Source of the DNA: Actinomycetes bacterium
GTDB taxonomy: Bacteria > Actinomycetota > Coriobacteriia > Coriobacteriales > Coriobacteriaceae
Assembly (NCBI GenBank): GCA_023441725.1
Contig: JAEZNV010000140.1
Location: 1 to 5,046 of the forward strand
DNA: 5,046 bases
Direction: 5' to 3'
Shown: positions 1 through 5,046 of the stretch, in pieces
Layout: each line of letters opens with the position of its first letter
Position numbering within the stretch: position 1 is the stretch's first letter
Position numbers and translations under genes: made by a program
The notes under the pieces: model-generated
Database searches by the model: none
Seen by the model: the letters and a program-made list of their open reading frames with translations, nothing else
Told to the model about the DNA's origin: nothing

Positions 1-529
1 GCTCCTCGTCCGTATCCTCATGACGCAGATGCAGCTCTACCGGCACATTGCGGCGTACGGCGACCTCGAGTTGGCGCGCCATACAGTCGATCTGCACGTC
101 GTGGGGCGCCGGCGCGATATCGTCGTCATAGTCCATGTGGTAGTCCAGACCGATCTCGCCAATACCGGCGCATAAGGGATCATCGAGCGCAGTCACAATC
201 TGGGCATGGATATCATCGGTATAGTCCGGTGCGCCATACGGATGCACGCCGGCAAGATACTTGATCTGTGGAATATCCTGCATCGGCAGAATCTCGTGCG
301 TCAGCCAGTCGCTATAGTCCGCCACGCTGCGCTTATCGGCAATGGGGTCGAAGACCGTCACCAACAAGTCAATGCCCGCTTCCTTGGCGCGCGCAAGCGT
401 CTCGGGCACTTCCTTGCTCCAAAAAGAGAGCAGGTGCGCATGCGTATCGGCAAGCGGCGCCAGCGGCACCGGGCAGGCCACCGTTTTCTTCTTTTTGGTA
501 AACGTCACGCGTTCGACATTAGGCGTCAT
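1..529 (-). CDS. tatD: TatD-family metal-dependent hydrolase (DNase), 3' end cut by window edge
   Basis: My translation of the minus strand gives 176 residues, open to the left edge, so the C-terminal third or so is missing. TatD-family proteins are cytoplasmic TIM-barrel metallohydrolases, several with shown 3'-5' exonuclease or DNase activity. Visible family landmarks are DTHAHL (residues 28-33, metal-binding HxH), GVHPYGA (94-100), GIGEIGLDYH (122-131, metal-ligand Glu125) and PVELHLRHE (163-171, metal-ligand His167). The last His and Asp ligands would lie outside the window. The start at 529 is chosen because AGGAG lies 7 nt upstream and no better start precedes it. It overlaps the rsmA stop by 11 nt, which suggests translational coupling. 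The first 27 residues, including a KKKK run, form an extension absent from most TatD proteins, which begin almost at the DTH motif. The Bacillus neighbour of ksgA and metS is the paralogue YabD, so this is probably the orthologue of YabD rather than of E. coli TatD itself. Confidence 0.93.
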   Translation of the reverse strand, partial: MTPNVERVTFTKKKKTVACPVPLAPLADTHAHLLSFWSKEVPETLARAKEAGIDLLVTVFDPIADKRSVADYSDWLTHEILPMQDIPQIKYLAGVHPYGAPDYTDDIHAQIVTALDDPLCAGIGEIGLDYHMDYDDDIAPAPHDVQIDCMARQLEVAVRRNVPVELHLRHEDTDEE

Positions 530-1379
530 GGGAAAGCTCCTGAGCCAAGCAGACAAAGGCGGCGACGTCGAGCGTCTCGGCGCGCGTGGTAGGTGCGATA
601 CCGCAGGCCTCAAAGGCGGCGTCGAGCGCGTCCTTGGCAAAGCCGTTGGCGCTCATAGAGTTGCGAATCGTCTTGCGACGCTGAGCAAACGCGGCGTCGA
701 TCACGCGGGCCACAAACTCGCGGTCGATGCCCTCGGGTACCATACCGTCAACGCGATCGATGCGCACCACGGCAGAATCCACATGCGGCGCCGGCATAAA
801 GCAGCGCGGCGGCACCTCAAAGCGCCCCGTCACCTGCGCATACAGGCCGAGTTTTGCCGTGTAGCCGCCATAGGTCTTGTTGCCCGGCGTTGCGCCAATA
901 CGATCTGCAACTTCCTTTTGCACCATAACGACAGCGCGCATAAGCGCGGGCATCGTCTGGAAAAACTGAAGGATGATCGTCGCCGCCACGTTATAGGGCA
1001 GATTCGCGACAAACACCGTGGGTTCACCACCGGCGGCATGCTCAATCTGCTCCGGCGTCACCTTGAGCGCATCGCCCATGATAAAGCGGAAGTTGGCATA
1101 GTCGGCGGCGTGGGCGTCAAGCACCGGCTCAAGCTCGGGATCGGCCTCAATCGACGTAACGCACGCCGCCTCCTGCAGCAGCGCAAGCGTGAGCGTGCCA
1201 ATGCCCGGGCCAACCTCGAGCACGCGCTCATCGCCCGCAAGCTCGGAAAGCTCGCAAATACGCTCAATTACATGGTTGTCGATCAGGAAGTTCTGGCCCA
1301 GGCGATGCTTGGTCGCAAGGCCAAACTCCTCTAGCAGCTCCCTAGTTGCCGTGGGGTTTGCCAAAGGCGAAGTTGTCAT
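519..1379 (-). CDS. rsmA: 16S rRNA (adenine1518-N6/adenine1519-N6)-dimethyltransferase RsmA (KsgA)
   Basis: This 286-residue protein has the full length usual for the family. RsmA uses S-adenosylmethionine to dimethylate two adjacent adenosines in the helix 45 loop of 16S rRNA during 30S subunit maturation. Its loss classically gives kasugamycin resistance. Sequence evidence: the N-terminal QNFL motif (29-32), SAM-binding motif I EVGPGIGTLT (55-64), the acidic residue after strand 2 (Glu78 in SIEADP), Asp103 in the MGD motif, the catalytic NLPYN motif (126-130), the F-x-P-x-P-x-VDSAVV segment (194-205) and the C-terminal RRKTIRN (234-240). The ATG at 1379 has a strong AAGGAGG 5 nt upstream (1385-1391). 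The gene sits just after the metG terminator and overlaps tatD at its 3' end, so rsmA and tatD probably share a transcript. No convincing promoter is visible in the roughly 30 nt between terminator and ribosome-binding site, so expression may rely partly on read-through or on a promoter overlapping the terminator. Confidence 0.97.
   Translation of the reverse strand: MTTSPLANPTATRELLEEFGLATKHRLGQNFLIDNHVIERICELSELAGDERVLEVGPGIGTLTLALLQEAACVTSIEADPELEPVLDAHAADYANFRFIMGDALKVTPEQIEHAAGGEPTVFVANLPYNVAATIILQFFQTMPALMRAVVMVQKEVADRIGATPGNKTYGGYTAKLGLYAQVTGRFEVPPRCFMPAPHVDSAVVRIDRVDGMVPEGIDREFVARVIDAAFAQRRKTIRNSMSANGFAKDALDAAFEACGIAPTTRAETLDVAAFVCLAQELSHDA
537..541 (-). promoter_or_regulatory. Shine-Dalgarno site for tatD, inside the rsmA coding end
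   Basis: The minus strand reads AGGAG, then 7 nt, then ATG at 529. The site lies within the last codons of rsmA, so ribosomes finishing rsmA pass directly over it. It decides the tatD start: the other nearby ATG, at 519, runs into a TGA after four codons. Confidence 0.75.
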
Positions 1380-1410
1380 GGTTGCCTCCTTAACATGGTG
1401 GCTGCATCGT

Positions 1411-1447
1411 AAAGCAAAAGGGCATGGACCGTTGCGGCCATGCCCTT
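1411..1447 (-). terminator. Intrinsic terminator downstream of metG
   Basis: A perfect 10-bp inverted repeat, AAGGGCATGG (1418-1427) and CCATGCCCTT (1438-1447), encloses 10 nt. Those 10 nt can add a CCG/CGG stem past a single bulged A, leaving a three-base loop. Read on the minus strand, the stem is followed by TTTTGCTTT (through 1411), an interrupted U-tract. The plus-strand side has no U-run, so it points to termination of metG transcription. It begins about 40 nt after the metG stop codon and ends about 20 nt before the rsmA ribosome-binding site. Confidence 0.8.
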
Positions 1448-1486
1448 ACATCTAAACAGCAAATTGCCGATATGGCGCGCAGCGGC

Positions 1487-3088
1487 TTAGCCCAGACGCG
1501 GGAACAGCGGCTCGCCCTTCTCGACGGGCTGACCACCGGCAAGCAGGCCCCAAGCGCAAATGCCCTTGAGGTCGTCGCTCGCGGCCTCGTCCTCGCAGGA
1601 CAGGCGGCGCAGGGCCTCGGCAGAGGTCTGGGGCATGAGCGGCATCAGCAGGTGAGCGGCAATGCGGATGGCCTCGAGCAGGTTGTAGATCACAAACGCC
1701 AGCTCGTCAGCCTTGGCCTCGTCCTTGGCAAGTGCCCAAGGCTCGGAGTCCTCGATGTAGTGGTTGGCGGCATGGATGAGCTCCATGACCTCGTCCTTAG
1801 CTCCACCGTAATCGAGCACGTCCATCTTGGCCATGTAACGATCGACCAGGCCATCGGCAATTTTTGCCAGCGGGTTGTCGAACGCATCGAACGATGCGGG
1901 CTTGGCGGGCGCGCAACCGTCAAAGTACTTACCGCTCATGTTGAGCGAACGCGAGATAAGGTTGCCCCAGCTGTTGGCCAGGTCGGCGTTGTAGACCTGC
2001 TCCATGCGCTCGAAGCTGATGGCGCCGTCGGTGCCGGGCACCACGTCGGTCATAAAGTAATAGCGATAGCCCTCAACGCCCAGCATGTCGATAACGTCCT
2101 GCGGAGCGATGGCGTTGCCGCGGCTCTTGGACATCTTCTCGGCCTTGCCGGTCTCGGCGTTGCGCACGGTCAGGAAGCCGTGGGCAAAGACGTGCTCGGG
2201 CAGGGCTTCACCGATGGCCATGAGCATGGCGGGCCAAATGACGCAGTGGAAGCGGATGATGTCCTTGCCCACGATGTGGAACTGCGCGGGCCAGCGATAG
2301 GCCAGCTCGGCACGGGCCTCGTCGGTGTCGACACCGTAGCCGACGGCCGTCATATAGTTGAGCAGCGCATCGAACCACACGTAGGTCACGTGACCCTCGT
2401 CGAACGGGACCTGAATGCCCCAGTCAAAGCTCGTACGGCTCACGGAAAGGTCATTAAGGCCGCCTTCGACAAAGCTGCGCACCTCGTTCATGCGGAACGT
2501 GGGCTCAACAAAGTCGGGGTGCTCGTCGTAAAGCTTGAGCAGCTTGTCCTGGAACGCAGAGAGCTTAAAGAAGTAGGACTCCTCCTGCACGCGCTCGAGC
2601 GGACGGTGGCAATCGGGGCACAGGTGCTGGCCGACGCTGCCGTACTCTTCGTCACCCTTCTGGACCTGTGTATCGGTAAAGTAGGTCTCGTCGGGCACGC
2701 AGTACCAGCCGTCGTAGCTGCCCTTATACAGGTAGCCGGACTCCTTCATGCGCTCCCACAGATACTGCACCGCATGATGCTGGCGCGGCTCGGTGGTGCG
2801 GATGAAGTCGTCGTTGGAGATCTCGAGCTTGCTCCACAGCTCCTTGAAGTGCGGAGCCTGGCTGTCGGTCCACTCCTGCGGCGTCATGTTGTGCTTGGCT
2901 GCAGCCTCGGCGACCTTCTCGCCGTGCTCGTCCATGCCAGTCAGGAACTTGACGTTATAGCCGGCAGAGCGACGATAGCGAGCCTGGACGTCGGCGATGA
3001 TGGTGGAATAAGCCGTACCCAGGTGCGGATCGGCGTTGACGTAGTAGATGGGAGTCGTGATAAAGAACGAAGGCTTGCTTTGATCCAT
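1487..3088 (-). CDS. metG: Methionyl-tRNA synthetase, short form without C-terminal tRNA-binding domain
   Basis: This 533-residue class Ia aminoacyl-tRNA synthetase attaches methionine to initiator and elongator tRNA-Met in the cytoplasm using ATP. The Rossmann catalytic domain starts with TPIYYVNADPHLGTAYS, where HLGT (22-25) is the HIGH signature. The KMSKS signature is exact (318-322). The connective insert carries YC-VPDE (Cys130) and CPDC (Cys157, Cys160), followed by the EESYFF segment (169-174). First-pair zinc-knuckle cysteines are partly lost, as in low-zinc or zinc-free forms such as that of Bacillus. The C-terminal half is the alpha-helical anticodon-binding domain, with Trp in EDSEPWALAK. 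The protein stops there; B. subtilis MetS has about 130 more residues forming a tRNA-binding domain. The start ATG at 3088 is preceded by GGAGG at 3098-3102 with a 9-nt spacer. A terminator follows the gene. It lies 69 nt downstream of rsmI, an order also known from Bacillus. Confidence 0.98.
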   Translation of the reverse strand: MDQSKPSFFITTPIYYVNADPHLGTAYSTIIADVQARYRRSAGYNVKFLTGMDEHGEKVAEAAAKHNMTPQEWTDSQAPHFKELWSKLEISNDDFIRTTEPRQHHAVQYLWERMKESGYLYKGSYDGWYCVPDETYFTDTQVQKGDEEYGSVGQHLCPDCHRPLERVQEESYFFKLSAFQDKLLKLYDEHPDFVEPTFRMNEVRSFVEGGLNDLSVSRTSFDWGIQVPFDEGHVTYVWFDALLNYMTAVGYGVDTDEARAELAYRWPAQFHIVGKDIIRFHCVIWPAMLMAIGEALPEHVFAHGFLTVRNAETGKAEKMSKSRGNAIAPQDVIDMLGVEGYRYYFMTDVVPGTDGAISFERMEQVYNADLANSWGNLISRSLNMSGKYFDGCAPAKPASFDAFDNPLAKIADGLVDRYMAKMDVLDYGGAKDEVMELIHAANHYIEDSEPWALAKDEAKADELAFVIYNLLEAIRIAAHLLMPLMPQTSAEALRRLSCEDEAASDDLKGICAWGLLAGGQPVEKGEPLFPRLG

Positions 3089-3127
3089 GGGGTTTGTCCT
3101 CCAGAAAAACGTTGCATACAGGGGATG

Positions 3128-3133
3128 ATTCTA
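3128..3133 (-). promoter_or_regulatory. Possible -10 element upstream of metG
   Basis: The 69-nt rsmI-metG gap contains TAGAAT on the minus strand, one base from the TATAAT consensus. It would place the transcript start about 33 nt before the metG ATG. The matching -35 position holds only a poor match (TGGAGG, 3 of 6), so this is a weak candidate for an internal promoter. Read-through from rsmI is equally compatible. Confidence 0.22.
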
Positions 3134-3157
3134 GCGCAAGGGCTGGATATCCTCCAT

Positions 3158-4036
3158 CTATTGCATATCGAGCACCATGGCATAGACATCGCGCTTGCGG
3201 CGCGAATACTTCTGCGACAGGCGCTTTGCCACCGCGGAGGCGGGCTCCCCCTCCTCGAGCGCGGCGTGGATATCCTCGCGCAGGGCCTCGTCGGGATCCG
3301 CTGCCGCGGCTCCAACGGGCGCGATACCGGCCTCCTCGTCCTCACTCGGCGGCGCGATGACCAGCGCGATCTCGCCCTTTACCTCGCCACGGGCACGCAG
3401 CTCCTCGGTTAGCTGGGCGGCAGATCCACGCAAGACTTCCTCGTGCAGTTTGGTGAGCTCGCGACAGACGGCAACCTCACGCTGGGGAAAGACCTCCGCC
3501 ACGGCCTCGAGCGTCGCCGCGATGCGATGTGGAGACTCGTAGAAGATGAGCGCGCCGGGGACGACGGCAAGGCGCTGCAGTCGGCGCACGCGGTCGCCGT
3601 GCTTGCGACCCAAAAAGCCTTCGAAGAAGAAATGCTCGCAGGGAATACCGGACGACACGAGCGCCGTGACGCAAGCAGAGGGGCCGGGAATAACCTCGAC
3701 AGGCACATCCGCCTCGCGCGCCGCCTCAACCAAAGCCTGGCCGGGATCAGACACACTCGGCATACCGGCGTCTGAGGCAAAGGCAAGGGTCTCCCCCGCC
3801 AGCAGGCGGTCGACCAGGCCGGCTGCGCGACTTGCGATCACGTTCTCGTCGCAACGAACGAGCGGCTTGGAGATGCCTAGGTGCATCAGCAACTTTGAGG
3901 TCACACGCGTGTCCTCGCAGCAGACGGCGTCGGCGGCAGCAAATGCCTCGCCGACGCGCGGAGACAAGTCGCCCAGGTTACCGATGGGCGTACCGACCAC
4001 ATAAAGTTTGCCCGTGTGGGCGCTGTTTTGCGTCAT
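3158..4036 (-). CDS. rsmI: 16S rRNA (cytidine1402-2'-O)-methyltransferase RsmI
   Basis: This 292-residue protein has the usual family length. RsmI belongs to the tetrapyrrole (corrin/porphyrin) methylase superfamily and adds the 2'-O-methyl group to C1402 in the 16S rRNA decoding centre, using S-adenosylmethionine. Visible landmarks are LYVVGTPIGNLGDLSPR (11-27), CEDTR (40-44), FASDAGMPSVSDPG (86-99), VIPGPSA (115-121), FFFEGFLGRK (136-145), FYESPHR (165-171), CRELTKLHEE (191-200) and KGEIALVI (220-227). An acidic and Ala-rich linker (about 231-249) precedes a C-terminal helical domain (about 250-292) typical of RsmI. The ATG at 4036 begins 6 nt after the upstream glycosidase stop, with only a weak AGG-type ribosome-binding site, so translation is probably coupled to that gene. 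The upstream TAG is in the same frame, which prevents an earlier start. The Bacillus counterpart is YabC, also near metS. Confidence 0.97.
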   Translation of the reverse strand: MTQNSAHTGKLYVVGTPIGNLGDLSPRVGEAFAAADAVCCEDTRVTSKLLMHLGISKPLVRCDENVIASRAAGLVDRLLAGETLAFASDAGMPSVSDPGQALVEAAREADVPVEVIPGPSACVTALVSSGIPCEHFFFEGFLGRKHGDRVRRLQRLAVVPGALIFYESPHRIAATLEAVAEVFPQREVAVCRELTKLHEEVLRGSAAQLTEELRARGEVKGEIALVIAPPSEDEEAGIAPVGAAAADPDEALREDIHAALEEGEPASAVAKRLSQKYSRRKRDVYAMVLDMQ

Positions 4037-4042
4037 ATCAAC

Positions 4043-5046
4043 CTATTCAATCATGCCGCGCTCGAGCGTGCCGAGCGCCGCGCGGGCGTCCCATGCTGCA
4101 ATACGCTTCTCGGTCTTCCATGTTTGGAAGAACCAGCCAGCCGCCGGCGCAAACGATGCCAGCTGGTTGGCGATGAACACGCGCTCGTAGGCATTGCGGC
4201 CCTCGGGCGTAACCGATGAGTTGGCAAAAATCGCCGCACCCGACCATTCACCCACCAAAACGGGGAATCCGGTCGAGATTGCCTCCTTGAGCTCACGCTT
4301 GTTGCGCGAAATCGCCGTCGTCAGACCGCGGGGGCTCGTGATGTCGAGCGCATACTCGTCGCGGTAATGGTACAGGTGAAGGTCCATGTAGACGTTCTTG
4401 TACTTGGCACCGCGCATAAAGTGCTTCCACTCGCCGGGGTGTCCCGAAGAGGAAAAGACGACGATCTTATCCTCGGGCATATACGAACGGACGAGCTCGT
4501 AGGCATCGCGATAGAAGTTGCGCAGGTAGTGCGCCGGAATACCGTCCGTCATGGTAAAGAGGCTCTTGCGTACGCTCATCTGCGGCGTATCCAACAGCTC
4601 GATGCCTAGCAGGCTCTCGGCCTCGCCGTAGCGATCGGCCAGGCGCTCGAGCACATCGAGCGCAACGTGACGGCCATTGGTGGACGAATGCCACTCAGCG
4701 ACGACTTCCGGCGTCGTGGGCGAATCGTTGGAATCGCCCTGGCCGCCCGGCACCGTCGCCAGATCGAGCAGTACGCGGATGTTGTACTTGTCGGCCCACT
4801 CAATAGCACGGTCGGTATAATCGACGACCGAGATGTAGGAAGCGTCAGACTCCTGCGAACCAAAGGCATACCACGGCACCGGCAGGCGCACGGCGTTGAG
4901 ACCGATCTGCGCCATACGGCGAAAATCGTCCTCACTCACAAACGTCTCGTAATGGCGACGCATGCGCTCGTTATAGGCAGCGGTGCCCATGGCCTCCTGC
5001 AGCTCGGCTGCATTGGATGCTCCGGTCGCTGCATAGAGCGACGGGG
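4043..5046 (-). CDS. Glycoside hydrolase family 5 (exo-beta-1,3-glucanase-like) protein, 5' end cut by window edge, catalytic motif altered
   Basis: The frame is open from the right edge to a TAG at 4043-4045, giving 333 visible residues. The ATG at 4990 is almost certainly internal, because the preceding residues (PSLYAATGASNAAELQEA) match the PSLF region of fungal-type exoglucanases such as yeast Exg1. The N terminus and any signal peptide are therefore unseen. Numbering from the Met at 4990, conserved GH5 landmarks are HYETFVSEDDF (13-23), GLNAVRLPVPWYAF (30-43, Arg35), DLHLYHY (203-209, His205 and Tyr207), VGEWSG (246-251, nucleophile Glu248) and GWFFQTWKTE (285-294, Trp291). Two active-site positions differ: the family LDLH reads LDLA (Ala78), and the acid/base motif ending Asn-Glu-Pro reads Asp-Thr-Pro (134-136). 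The fold call is strong. The substrate is not known, and normal retaining hydrolysis is doubtful. The stop lies 6 nt before rsmI, so the two genes are probably cotranscribed. Confidence 0.88.
   Translation of the reverse strand, partial: PSLYAATGASNAAELQEAMGTAAYNERMRRHYETFVSEDDFRRMAQIGLNAVRLPVPWYAFGSQESDASYISVVDYTDRAIEWADKYNIRVLLDLATVPGGQGDSNDSPTTPEVVAEWHSSTNGRHVALDVLERLADRYGEAESLLGIELLDTPQMSVRKSLFTMTDGIPAHYLRNFYRDAYELVRSYMPEDKIVVFSSSGHPGEWKHFMRGAKYKNVYMDLHLYHYRDEYALDITSPRGLTTAISRNKRELKEAISTGFPVLVGEWSGAAIFANSSVTPEGRNAYERVFIANQLASFAPAAGWFFQTWKTEKRIAAWDARAALGTLERGMIE

Noticed and set aside
517..519. ATG overlapping the rsmA stop (TAATG) as the tatD start
   Set aside because: It reads into TGA after four codons. 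The correct start is the ATG at 529 in another frame with AGGAG upstream.
342..1334. A 330-codon plus-strand open frame opposite rsmA
   Set aside because: It is antisense to the conserved rsmA coding sequence, has an Arg/His/Ala-rich composition typical of shadow frames, and shows no family motif.
1406..1411. TACGAT on the minus strand as a -10 box for rsmA
   Set aside because: It matches only 4 of 6 consensus bases and has no acceptable -35 element at 16-18 nt.
1469..1477. Short palindrome GCAAATTGC after the metG stop as an operator
   Set aside because: It is only nine bases, is a single copy with no partner, and sits in the metG 3' untranslated region.
1424..3412. A very long open frame on the plus strand (about 660 codons) opposite metG and the end of rsmI
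   Set aside because: It lies almost entirely antisense to metG, whose motifs are unmistakable. Its product is a Gly/Val/Leu/His-rich mirror of GC-rich minus-strand codons with no recognisable domain and no convincing ribosome-binding site.
4988..4990. ATG at 4990 as the true start of the GH5 gene, with GGAGG just upstream
   Set aside because: The GGAGG ends only 2 nt before the ATG, too close to serve it. The frame stays open to the window edge, and the residues before the Met match the PSLF region of exoglucanases, so the Met is internal.

Overview
The window looks like part of the chromosome of a fairly GC-rich bacterium (about 60% G+C by eye). The protein style and gene set suggest an actinobacterium of the class Coriobacteriia (Collinsella/Olsenella-like). 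That placement is an inference from familiarity and was not computed. All five genes that can be supported lie on the minus strand, so transcription runs from the right edge to the left edge. Coding density is very high, and only two gaps exceed a few bases: 69 nt between rsmI and metG, and 107 nt between metG and rsmA.

In order of transcription: (1) the 3' part of a glycoside hydrolase family 5 (GH5) protein resembling exo-beta-1,3-glucanases, cut by the right edge; (2) rsmI, a 16S rRNA 2'-O-methyltransferase, 6 nt downstream and in the same reading frame; (3) metG, methionyl-tRNA synthetase, followed by a clear intrinsic terminator; (4) rsmA (ksgA), the 16S rRNA dimethyladenosine methyltransferase; (5) tatD, a TatD-family metal-dependent hydrolase, whose start overlaps the end of rsmA by 11 nt and which runs off the left edge.

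Four of the five genes form a translation and RNA-maintenance cluster. Two methylate the small-subunit rRNA, one charges tRNA-Met, and the TatD-family nuclease is a classic genomic companion. The same set (rsmI/yabC, metS, yabD/tatD, ksgA) sits together in Bacillus subtilis, so this is a conserved neighbourhood, but here tatD follows rsmA instead of following metG.

The unusual member is the GH5 protein. It keeps the fold landmarks and the nucleophile region, but the usual Asn-Glu-Pro acid/base motif reads Asp-Thr-Pro and the usual Asp-Leu-His motif reads Asp-Leu-Ala. It may be a catalytically altered or inactive glycosidase. I saw no CRISPR array, mobile element, tRNA or rRNA gene, and no sign of a multi-gene novel system. 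Apart from the GH5 protein this is an ordinary housekeeping region.
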